Shown: positions 16,103 to 22,677 of the stretch, one piece after another
Position numbering within the stretch: the stretch's first letter is position 1
How the letters are laid out: the number at the start of each line of letters is the position of its first letter
Notes under the pieces: model-generated
Seen by the model: the letters and a program-made list of their open reading frames with translations, nothing else
What the model was told of the DNA's origin: nothing
The model's database searches: none
Made by a program: the position numbers and the translations under genes
NCBI GenBank assembly: GCA_934597165.1
Contig: CAKTQP010000020.1
Span: forward strand, 1-36,647
Origin: an uncultured Oscillospiraceae bacterium
GTDB taxonomy: Bacteria > Bacillota > Clostridia > Oscillospirales > Oscillospiraceae
DNA: 36,647 nt
Reading direction: 5' to 3'

Positions 16103-16521
16103 CAGGTGATCCCTCCTTTTGCTTCCAGCGCAGTGACGCGCTTGTCGATGTTCTGCACGGTGGTTTTAAGCGTAGCGACGTCAGATTGCAGAGTGCCCAC
16201 GGAGGATTGCAGCGCCGTCACGTTCTGGCTCAATGTCTGTATGCTGTTATTCAGCCCAGAAACCGTTGTCTCCAAGGTGGTGATCTGCCCCTGCATCGCC
16301 GTGACGCTGGACTGCATGGCCTGTACGTTGTTCTGCAGCGCCGCCACGATCAGCACCATTTCCGCCGTACTGGTTCCCGCCGAGGACAGGGTGCGGGTAA
16401 GATTGGAATTGTTGAACTCCAGCCGCTCCCGCATATAGGAGATATAGTTTTCCAGCGTCCGCAGGCTCCCTGCAGCGTCCTGCGGGTCCAGATGGTTCAA
16501 TTCCTTGTCAAAAATCGCCAT
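16102..16521 (-). CDS. Trimer-like coiled-coil protein, tail-needle candidate
   Basis: This is a 139-residue protein. Residues 1-45 form a short domain (HLDPQDAAGSLRTLENYISY). Residues about 52-135 are an unbroken heptad pattern of V, L and I (NNVQAMQSSVTAMQGQITTL, then LQSSVGTLQSDVATLKTTV) typical of a parallel coiled coil. It follows the hub gene exactly where P22 carries the trimeric needle gp26, which plugs the portal channel. That synteny suggests a needle or plug, although it is shorter than gp26 (233 residues). It could instead be a fibre stalk. AGGTGTAGC precedes the ATG. Confidence 0.7.
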   Translation of the reverse strand: MAIFDKELNHLDPQDAAGSLRTLENYISYMRERLEFNNSNLTRTLSSAGTSTAEMVLIVAALQNNVQAMQSSVTAMQGQITTLETTVSGLNNSIQTLSQNVTALQSSVGTLQSDVATLKTTVQNIDKRVTALEAKGGIT

Positions 16522-16522
16522 G

Positions 16523-18046
16523 CTACACCTCCGAACCCACCCGGAACCGCCGGATCATGCCAAGGATCGCGCACGCACCCTGTCCGGACAGCCGTACCTC
16601 GTATTTGTCACACCGTCTTGGCCGTACCGGGAGCAGCTGCGGGCCTTTCCCGTGAAGGCTCCCGATCTTCTCCCATTTCCCGTTGTCGCACCGTACCTCC
16701 GCCTGCATCCACGCCTTCTCTCCCAGCTCAAACCGGAGATACAGAGAGGAATATACCTTCTTCCCCTCCATGGTCTCGTAGAAGGGCGTAAACGTGGCGC
16801 TCCAGTCAATGACCTCGCTGCCCGTGTCTGCATCCAGCGACCACAGGGACCCGTCGGAGGACAGCATATAAAGGAAACTGTTGTACCGGCAGAAATCCAG
16901 TGCCTCCGTGTCATCCTCTTCCAGCCAAACACCCTGCTGGGTGTCATACACCAGAAGGTGCCACACGCCGCCGCTTTTGGCGGACATATAGTAATTCTTG
17001 CCGTCCGTCCCGCTGACGGCATCCGTAAATCGCTTGGCTCCGAACGTCTGGGATACCAGAGACGGCGTACCGCCGGAATAGGCGTACACGCCGTCCGGCC
17101 CCTTGTAAAAGAGAACGTCATTGATGACCTGCATACTCTTGAAGCTCCCCTCCTGTACCCCGGTAATGTCCGAGGTGTAGAGGGCGTATTCCGCAGGGTA
17201 GCTGCCCAGAATCTTGTGCAGCAGGTTTTCCTTCCAGAAAAGCACGGAAGAACTCAGCTTGCAGCACCCGGTAAAATTCCCGGCAGAGCCAACCGCCAGT
17301 GCGTAGGAATCCGTGGATATCCCCTGATACACGAAAAAGTTTTTCGGATCGCCCAGGGAAGACGCGTAAATGGTCTTGTTGGCGTTGCTCACACCCCACA
17401 GACGGTTTTCGCTTTCGCAGATGAAATCCAGATCCGGGATCTTCCGCTCAATTTTCATGGTGCCCGCTTCCGTGCAGGCGACCAATGCGTTTGCGGAGAA
17501 TGTCAGTTTGTCTCCGTCCACGGCTTTGATGACAAGATCCTTGTTGTTTTCCTTTTTTGTGGTGCAGCCGGAGATCGTCACACCGTCCCCGGCAGAGAAT
17601 TTGGAGGAAAGCCCTGCCCCCGTCATAGTGATGCTGTCGGTGGTCACAACGGCGTTTGCCTTTTCCGCGCTGGCTCCCAGCTCGTGCAGCGTGGAGGTGT
17701 TCAGGTCCAGATATTTCTTGTCCGGCCAGATCACCAGCTTTGTGTTGACCACGGCAAACTGCTTTTCCCCCGCCGTCACCGTTCCAACCACATTGCCGTC
17801 ATAGATCAGGCTCGTGCCGTCCACCACCACCAGCTTGTTCCATGCGGTCACGGCGGTAGGGGACACATAGTCCCACACCGGCAGCCGCCGTAGCCGTGTA
17901 GACAGATAGGGATACCGGCGGGTAGAGAGGTTCCGGCAGGCAGAAAAATTTCCGTCCGTAAAGTTGTCGGAGAAATTGATCCCCAGAAACTCTACGATCT
18001 GCTGTTTCGTTTTCTGCTCTGCGTATTTCAGACTTGGAAGATACAT
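16523..18046 (-). CDS. Podovirus tail hub / nozzle protein, beta-propeller-like
   Basis: This is a 507-residue protein. A basic, conserved-type N-terminus (CRNLSTRRYPYLSTRLRR) leads into repeated beta blades with short motifs: GTSLIYDGNVVGTV, ENRLWGVSNANKTIYASSLG, DVLFYKGPDGVYAYSGG, SFLYMLSSDGSLWSLDAD. The C-terminal domain is SSLYLRFELGEKAWMQAEVR onward. This fits the P22 gp10 / T7 gp12 type of tail hub that sits under the adaptor. It is placed directly after the adaptor gene, behind AAGGAGGGG. The family assignment rests on pattern and order, not on a search. Confidence 0.75.
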   Translation of the reverse strand: MYLPSLKYAEQKTKQQIVEFLGINFSDNFTDGNFSACRNLSTRRYPYLSTRLRRLPVWDYVSPTAVTAWNKLVVVDGTSLIYDGNVVGTVTAGEKQFAVVNTKLVIWPDKKYLDLNTSTLHELGASAEKANAVVTTDSITMTGAGLSSKFSAGDGVTISGCTTKKENNKDLVIKAVDGDKLTFSANALVACTEAGTMKIERKIPDLDFICESENRLWGVSNANKTIYASSLGDPKNFFVYQGISTDSYALAVGSAGNFTGCCKLSSSVLFWKENLLHKILGSYPAEYALYTSDITGVQEGSFKSMQVINDVLFYKGPDGVYAYSGGTPSLVSQTFGAKRFTDAVSGTDGKNYYMSAKSGGVWHLLVYDTQQGVWLEEDDTEALDFCRYNSFLYMLSSDGSLWSLDADTGSEVIDWSATFTPFYETMEGKKVYSSLYLRFELGEKAWMQAEVRCDNGKWEKIGSLHGKGPQLLPVRPRRCDKYEVRLSGQGACAILGMIRRFRVGSEV

Positions 18047-18055
18047 AGCCCCTCC

Positions 18056-18418
18056 TTACATGGTCTTGAACCAATTCCCGTCCGCTGCCGGTCGGTTCGT
18101 CCGCCGGTAATAGCTCCGGTATTCCTGCATGGCGCTGTTGAACACGGCCATGTCATTGGTGTACAGGTCTGTTTCCCGGTTGTACAGATCGATCATAGCG
18201 ATTACATACAGGTGATACAGGCGGTCATACGGATGGGGCACCAGCAGCTCCGTTCCGGCGTCCTCCGGCCACGAATAGGACACCGGGTCCGTTTTCAGCA
18301 GCTCCACGCTCAACTGCCCGTCCAATTCAGAGAGCCAGCCGGTGATCTGTTCATCCGTGTAGAGGTCAGGCCGTACCGCCTGCGTCTGGGCGATGACCTC
18401 TGAAATGGTTTTGTTCAT
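18056..18418 (-). CDS. Head-tail adaptor (connector) protein
   Basis: This is a 120-residue all-helical protein: TISEVIAQTQAVRPDLYTDE, QITGWLSELDGQLSVELL, then VPHPYDRLYHLYVIAMIDLY and a final helix ending in RRTNRP. Head-tail adaptors of the P22 gp4 / HK97 gp6 type have this size and pattern, with the planar 'P-Y-D-x-L-Y' segment. The gene sits immediately ahead of the hub gene and behind the lysin, with AAGGAG. It would form the ring under the portal. Confidence 0.8.
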   Translation of the reverse strand: MNKTISEVIAQTQAVRPDLYTDEQITGWLSELDGQLSVELLKTDPVSYSWPEDAGTELLVPHPYDRLYHLYVIAMIDLYNRETDLYTNDMAVFNSAMQEYRSYYRRTNRPAADGNWFKTM

Positions 18419-18427
18419 AGTGTCTCC

Positions 18428-19453
18428 TTATCCGTCCCAGTCTGCCTTGACCTCCCGCACGTCGATGTGCGTGAAGCCCTTCTGACTGTACACGCCCACG
18501 CCGCCCCAGTCGGGCATCAGTTCTCTTGCGTAGGCCGCCACCGCCGCCGGTGTCTTCCCCCGCACGGAAATATCCGCCGCCGTACCGTAGCAATGCTGGC
18601 TGTGCTCCGCACCGTTCGCCTGCTTGTTATACTGGGGCGTCCGGTAGGCACTGTGAATCACCACCGGAACGCCGAAGCGGCTGCGGATGCTCTGCAAGAC
18701 CATCACCAGCCGGGGCGCTATTAGTACGGCATCGGAGCCGTCCTTGCAGGCAAATTCTTTCACTTTAAAATGGGTGGACAGCTTCTTATTGCCGTCCTTC
18801 GCCTTGGAATAGGCGTTGATCTCTACCATAGGTTTTTCTCCTTCCGGCTCGTATGCGTCACCGCTTTTCTTTTTCCACACCAGAAAGAACGGGATGACCC
18901 GCCCGTCCCCGGTGAAGCCCTTGCCGTCCTTGTCCATGAAGCAGGTGGACCCGCCGCCGTCCATCATAATGGCGTTGTCCCAGCCGGACGCGGCCAGCAG
19001 GTCCCGGAGATGTTCCGGTGTCCGCCGGTCCTTGCTCACATAGTAGGCGAACCGCCCGTTCTTGGTGCCGATAGCCGTCCGGGGAGCGCGGTACTTCATG
19101 TCCGCCCCGCAGGTGACGGGGTTGATCTTCTTCCCGCCGATGATGAGGTGGACGCACTCCATGTAATTCCGGTCTCCATTGGGTACGGTTTTCACGCCGA
19201 AGTCCGCCGGGGTGTTCCAGCTGATGGCCCACGCCCGGTAATTGGGGGCCTTGCGGGTCTGCCCGTCTGCCTTTAAATGGCAGGCTGGGGTCTGGTTCCG
19301 CAGGAAAATGGAGCCATTGCAGATAGCGTCCCCGCCCGCCTCCGCCAGCATCTTTTTCAGGTTGGCCGTGGTGGAGCGGAGACGCCGCTTATTGAAATAG
19401 ATCTTCAAAAATTGGAGGTCGGAGAGCGGGACGGTGCCCGCTCTCGTGCTCAT
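18428..19453 (-). CDS. Two-domain lysin: phosphodiester-glycosidase domain plus M15 peptidase
   Basis: This is a 341-residue protein. Residues about 20-200 resemble the phosphodiester glycosidase (NAGPA) domain, with the signature MMDGGGSTCFM (DGGGST at 165-170). Residues about 225-341 are an M15-type peptidoglycan peptidase: SAYRTPQYN, then H287 and D294 in SQHCYGTAADI, and H329 in FTHIDVR as probable zinc ligands. The peptidase should cut peptide cross-links; the first domain may act on a sugar-phosphate linkage such as teichoic acid or capsule, which is inference. The start overlaps the holin stop (ATGA) behind GGAGG. There is no signal peptide, so the holin would release it. Confidence 0.88.
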   Translation of the reverse strand: MSTRAGTVPLSDLQFLKIYFNKRRLRSTTANLKKMLAEAGGDAICNGSIFLRNQTPACHLKADGQTRKAPNYRAWAISWNTPADFGVKTVPNGDRNYMECVHLIIGGKKINPVTCGADMKYRAPRTAIGTKNGRFAYYVSKDRRTPEHLRDLLAASGWDNAIMMDGGGSTCFMDKDGKGFTGDGRVIPFFLVWKKKSGDAYEPEGEKPMVEINAYSKAKDGNKKLSTHFKVKEFACKDGSDAVLIAPRLVMVLQSIRSRFGVPVVIHSAYRTPQYNKQANGAEHSQHCYGTAADISVRGKTPAAVAAYARELMPDWGGVGVYSQKGFTHIDVREVKADWDG

Positions 19454-19905
19454 GTGTGAGCCTCCGAATTCTGTTTCCCCTGATCGCTGGCCTGACGGAT
19501 GGCATCCAGCATGTTTTTAACAAATGCGGGATAGGGGACCCCCATCACTGCCGTATTCTCCAAAATCGACAGGCCCTCATTGGCGATGAAAAACATACAC
19601 ACTGCATCCCGTACAAAATCGCTGGATGTGGCCTGATCCAATAATGCCCCCATCCATACCAGCGCCAGCATGACGCACTTCTTCGCCAGCCCCTTGAACC
19701 CGGCGTCGGAACTCAGCGCCCCGGTGCCGCTCTTGCTGGACTTATGCCAGATGGCCGCCACCAGCCAGCCGGTGGCGTAGTCCAGCACCATGAAACAGAT
19801 CAGCACTTTCAGCGCCATATCCCAACCTCCAAGAGCCTGCGCGATAGCGGAGCCAGCCGCAGCCAGCACCGCCAACACCGTGTTTTTGATGTGTAAAGCG
19901 TTCAT
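19450..19905 (-). CDS. Phage holin (toxin secretion / lysis holin family)
   Basis: This is a 151-residue membrane protein from ATG at 19905, behind a purine-rich AAAGGGGGGG; an in-frame GTG at 19929 is less likely. Hydrophobic segments are VLAVLAAAGSAIAQALG, ALKVLICFMVLDYATGWLVA, and MLALVWMGALLDQ, with VCMFFIANEGLSILEN near the end. MVLDYATGWLVA and ANEGLSILEN are typical of the phi29/Cph1 holin family. It makes the membrane hole that frees the lysin, whose gene overlaps its stop. Confidence 0.93.
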   Translation of the reverse strand: MNALHIKNTVLAVLAAAGSAIAQALGGWDMALKVLICFMVLDYATGWLVAAIWHKSSKSGTGALSSDAGFKGLAKKCVMLALVWMGALLDQATSSDFVRDAVCMFFIANEGLSILENTAVMGVPYPAFVKNMLDAIRQASDQGKQNSEAHT

Positions 19906-19925
19906 CGTGCCCCCCCTTTCGGTGG

Positions 19926-20246
19926 TCACACCCGCACGGCCTTCTCAGGATGGCCGCCCTCATCCCAGGTGATGTCATAGGTGCCCTCCGGGGTCTCCAC
20001 CCGCACGGTCTGACCGGCCTTCGTGACATCGTACCGCATATAATCATGCAGGTGACGCACGTCCTCCGGCTCCTTCTCGGCGGGGATGAAGCCCTCCCGC
20101 ATTTCGTCCTCCGTCCAGTTGGCAACGCCGCCGTCGGGATTCAGGTGGAAGTTGGCACCCGCCGCCTTCAATTCCTTGTTGATCTCCGCCACGGTCTTGC
20201 CGCTCTTGCAGCCCTCGTTGATGATCTCAGCAAACTTCTTTTCCAT
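19926..20246 (-). CDS. Small conserved protein of the lysis cassette
   Basis: This is a 106-residue protein from ATG at 20246, chosen because AAAGGGG lies nine bases upstream; an in-frame ATG at 20264 is possible. The first part is helical (AEIINEGCKSGKTVAEINKE), then an aromatic turn (NFHLNPDGGVANWTEDEMRE), and the C-terminus is beta-rich (QTVRVETPEGTYDITWDEGG). I know this type beside phage holins but no function. It is the first gene after a gap with a palindrome at 20270-20286. Confidence 0.7.
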   Translation of the reverse strand: MEKKFAEIINEGCKSGKTVAEINKELKAAGANFHLNPDGGVANWTEDEMREGFIPAEKEPEDVRHLHDYMRYDVTKAGQTVRVETPEGTYDITWDEGGHPEKAVRV

Positions 20247-20269
20247 AATGTATACCCCTTTCATTTTTT

Positions 20270-20286
20270 CGGTTGAACTTCAACCG
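20270..20286. promoter_or_regulatory. Perfect 17-bp palindrome between divergent genes
   Basis: CGGTTGAA and TTCAACCG flank a single central base. It lies between the leftward lysis cassette and the rightward microgene at 20369, so it could be an operator. No convincing -35/-10 pair was found next to it; TATCAT at 20341-20346 is a possible -10 for the + strand without a good -35. Confidence 0.4.
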
Positions 20287-20368
20287 GTTTTCATTTGTTG
20301 TTGCGCCACATTCCGACGCGTTTCGACACGGCCCCTGTGGTATCATCCCCTCAAAGGAGGTGGTCAGC

Positions 20369-20509
20369 ATGACCGAAGCCAAAAAGCAAGCCTACGAGGA
20401 ACTCTACTACATGACCGTGGAGCTTCTGGACGAGCTGGACGAACTCAAGCGGAAGATCGTCGCCCAGCAAGCCGCGTCGGAAGCCCTGTGGGACCTGCCG
20501 GAGGATTGA
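20369..20509 (+). CDS. Lone rightward microprotein inside the late operon
   Basis: This is a 46-residue protein: MTEAKKQAYEELYYMTVELL then DELDELKRKIVAQQAASEAL, ending WDLPED. It is almost entirely one amphipathic, acidic coiled-coil helix. AAAGGAGG lies nine bases upstream, and the stop is inside a strong hairpin. It is the only + strand gene between 3240 and the right end that I can support. Orientation, own ribosome site and hairpin suggest an independently expressed insert (a moron), but function is unknown. Confidence 0.6.
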   Translation: MTEAKKQAYEELYYMTVELLDELDELKRKIVAQQAASEALWDLPED

Positions 20510-20517
20510 CCTCCGGC
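20497..20517. terminator. Hairpin at the convergent end of the microgene and fibre gene
   Basis: GCCGGAGG (20497-20504) pairs with CCTCCGGC (20510-20517) around a 5-base loop that contains the microgene stop. It is followed by ATTTCCCG on + and AGGTCCC on the complement, so the T-run is poor. It could end both converging transcripts partly. Confidence 0.45.
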
Positions 20518-20525
20518 ATTTCCCG

Positions 20526-21257
20526 TTACGTTACGCCCTTTAAAATCATCGTGGTTTTGTCAAACAGGGCATTGGACGGGAGAATAAATGCAGGGCGAAC
20601 GCCACTCTCGACTGTCGCAATTGCCTCCGTAACTTCCCCTTTGTCTGAGGAGTAAACGGAGTAAGTGTCGGCTTCATACGTAGTACGGGTCCACCACCGC
20701 CATCTCTTATCATCATAGGGTGAATTGGAGTAGGTAGTAATGCGTTTTGCCATGGCAGAAGCGGTATTCCCTGTTTCAAAATATGTAAGTTTTGCTCCAT
20801 CCACAGGCAAATTTGTGATCACGGCTGAAGTAGCCCCAATTTCAATAGCGCTTAAAGAAAAACTTTTACAGGATAAACCATTGCTGCCTGACATAATTAT
20901 CGGGCCGGTTCTATTCTTGACGTAAGGAATCTTGACTTCTTTGACGATTGATTTCCCCAAACTATTCAGTAGGCTTTCATATCCAACGCCAATTTTCGAA
21001 ATAGAGTAATCGCCACGTCCGTATGTATCCCACTCGCGGTTATTGTAGATGTCCTTCCTCAGCAGCCACGTCCCGTTACAGCTTGCGTCATACAGGTTGC
21101 TGTTTTCCGGGACGCCCTGATTGACTACCAGATATTCAACCGCCGTGCCGCCCTCCATCAGCTTAACCACAGACCCCACCGCAAGGCTGGAGGCCAGCAC
21201 CCCCGTCACCGGCGCCGTATGCACCTCGCCCTTCCGCAGAAATAAACAGTGTCCCAT
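20526..21257 (-). CDS. Lectin-like fibre paralogue, third copy
   Basis: This is a 243-residue protein. A conserved N-terminal block (APVTGVLASSLAVGSVVKLM, then VEYLVVNQGVPENSNLYDAS and GTWLLRKDI) is followed by a divergent middle. The C-terminus is SGVRPAFILPSNALFD. The ending resembles the DUF6273 / C-type-lectin-like fold used by some phage receptor-binding proteins. Its variable segment is RWWTRTTYEADTYSVYSSD. It is the most diverged of the three copies (for example DIYNNREWD where the others have DIHSNRQW). The start overlaps the preceding stop (TGATG) behind AAAGGGGG. It probably binds host surface sugars; that is inferred. Confidence 0.75.
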   Translation of the reverse strand: MGHCLFLRKGEVHTAPVTGVLASSLAVGSVVKLMEGGTAVEYLVVNQGVPENSNLYDASCNGTWLLRKDIYNNREWDTYGRGDYSISKIGVGYESLLNSLGKSIVKEVKIPYVKNRTGPIIMSGSNGLSCKSFSLSAIEIGATSAVITNLPVDGAKLTYFETGNTASAMAKRITTYSNSPYDDKRWRWWTRTTYEADTYSVYSSDKGEVTEAIATVESGVRPAFILPSNALFDKTTMILKGVT

Positions 21258-21973
21258 CAGGCCACCCCCTTTAAAAGCATGGTTGTTTCGTCAAATAGCG
21301 CATTGCTAGGGAGAATAACTGCGGGACGAACGCCATAATTAGTTGTGGCATAATACGCCCCTACACCGCCCCCCGCTGTACAAATGCCACTAAATGACGA
21401 ATTTGATCTGTAGGCAGACCTTAACCACCAATCTATAGCAGTGCCATTCTCATATGCAATTCGGTTCGGATCTACTGAAATTGCACGAAAATATTGGAGT
21501 AAGGCACCGTCCATATTGAAAGCGGTATTCATGCTCTTGGTAGCACCAACTTCGGGAAAGGATATTAAAAACACTCTGGTTAGCAGACCATTTTCCCCAC
21601 TTATGATTTCCACGGAGCTAAAACAGTAAGGAATCTTTACCTGCTTGATAGTTGCCTTTTCGATGCTTCCCAGAGAATTGAAGAAATCTCCATTCAACCA
21701 TGTGTTGATGGCACTGCTGGCGTAGGCGTTCACATCGCTGGTGTGCCACTGCCGGTTGCTGTGAATATCCTTTCTCAACAGCCACGTCCCATCACAGCTT
21801 GCGTCATACAGGTTGCTGTTTTCCGGGATGCCTTGGTTGACAACCAAGTATTCCACCGCCGTACCGCCCTCCATCAGCTTCACGGTGGAACCCACCGCAA
21901 GGCTGGAGGCCAGCACCCCCGTCACCGGTGCTTTCAGCGTCGGCACAATGCCGCTCATCATCACTCTGCCCAT
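21257..21973 (-). CDS. Lectin-like fibre paralogue, second copy
   Basis: This is a 238-residue protein. The start at 21973 is chosen by analogy with both neighbours: AAAGGGGG, then ATG overlapping the previous TGA. It shares the N-terminal block (VEYLVVNQGIPENSNLYDAS, GTWLLRKDIHSNRQW) and AINTWLNGDFFNSLGSIEKA with the first copy. The middle differs. The variable segment is WWLRSAYRSNSSFSGICTAG, then YGVRPAVILPSNALFDETTM. The likely role is receptor-binding or fibre-tip protein with a lectin-like fold. Confidence 0.75.
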   Translation of the reverse strand: MGRVMMSGIVPTLKAPVTGVLASSLAVGSTVKLMEGGTAVEYLVVNQGIPENSNLYDASCDGTWLLRKDIHSNRQWHTSDVNAYASSAINTWLNGDFFNSLGSIEKATIKQVKIPYCFSSVEIISGENGLLTRVFLISFPEVGATKSMNTAFNMDGALLQYFRAISVDPNRIAYENGTAIDWWLRSAYRSNSSFSGICTAGGGVGAYYATTNYGVRPAVILPSNALFDETTMLLKGVA

Positions 21974-22677
21974 CACGCCACCCCCTTTAAGAGCATGGTA
22001 TTTTCATCAAATAGTGCGTTGCTGGGAAGAATCAGGGCGGGGCGGATGCCGTTCGCGTTGGCGGCGTTTTGGTTGATGTAGTTGCCGTTGGAGTTGACGC
22101 TCCACACGTTGTTTGTGTTGTAGGTGTTTGGGGAGCGGATCCACCAGTTGGCGGCCGAGCCGTTCAGGTACGCAATGCGCTTGTTGTTGGCGGACGTGCC
22201 GGTTCCGGACTCGAAATAGGACAGCTTCGCGCCGTCCTCCGGGGAATACTGGTTGTCACTGGTTGTCCAGCCAACCTCATAACCACCCAATAGGAAAATC
22301 TTGCAGAGCAGGCCATTTGCGCCGCTCTTGCGATACGGGATTTTTACTTGTTTGATCGCAGCCTGTTCCACACTGCCCAGCGTATTGAAAAACTCTCCGT
22401 TCAGCCACGTGTTGATCGCGCTGCTTTCATACGTATTTACGTTGCTGGTGTTCCACTGCCGGTTGCTATGAATATCCTTTCTCAACAGCCACGTCCCGTC
22501 ACAGCTTGCGTCATAGAGACTGCTGTTTTCCGGGATGCCCTGATTTACCACCAGATATTCGACCGCAGCACCGCCCTCCATCAGCTTCACCGCGGTTCCA
22601 ACGGCAAGGGAACTTGCGAGGATGCCAGTCACCGGCGCTTTTGCTCTGCACCCACCAGCCACCGTTACATGGCCCAT
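21973..22677 (-). CDS. Lectin-like fibre paralogue, first copy, Asn-rich tip
   Basis: This is a 234-residue protein. It has the same conserved N-terminal block and AINTWLNGEFFNTLGSVEQA as the second copy. Its variable segment, WWIRSPNTYNTNNVWSVNSN continuing to NANGIRPALILPS, is packed with AAC codons (about ten Asn). That pattern is typical of exposed loops in DUF6273-like proteins and also of regions diversified by diversity-generating retroelements, but no reverse transcriptase or template repeat is in this window. The start overlaps the fibre stop (TGATG). Confidence 0.75.
   Translation of the reverse strand: MGHVTVAGGCRAKAPVTGILASSLAVGTAVKLMEGGAAVEYLVVNQGIPENSSLYDASCDGTWLLRKDIHSNRQWNTSNVNTYESSAINTWLNGEFFNTLGSVEQAAIKQVKIPYRKSGANGLLCKIFLLGGYEVGWTTSDNQYSPEDGAKLSYFESGTGTSANNKRIAYLNGSAANWWIRSPNTYNTNNVWSVNSNGNYINQNAANANGIRPALILPSNALFDENTMLLKGVA

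Larger units (their letters stand above)
20526..22677 (-). repeat. Three tandem diverged gene copies of about 0.7 kb
   Basis: Each unit includes the TGATG stop-start junction, a conserved 5' third, a divergent middle and a conserved 3' end. The block around CAGCTTGCGTCATA (about 22500, 21795 and 21080) and the 3' ends (CCCTTTAA beginning each 3' end on +) recur in all three. Conserved ends around variable centres are what duplication followed by recombination or strong selection would leave. Confidence 0.8.

Noticed and set aside
14420..16438. 672-codon rightward frame opposite the ejection-protein gene
   Set aside because: Antisense shadow: no ribosome site, no domains, composition that of reversed coding DNA.
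20526..22677. Complete diversity-generating retroelement
   Set aside because: The lectin-like variable segments are suggestive, but no reverse transcriptase, accessory protein or template repeat is visible in the window.
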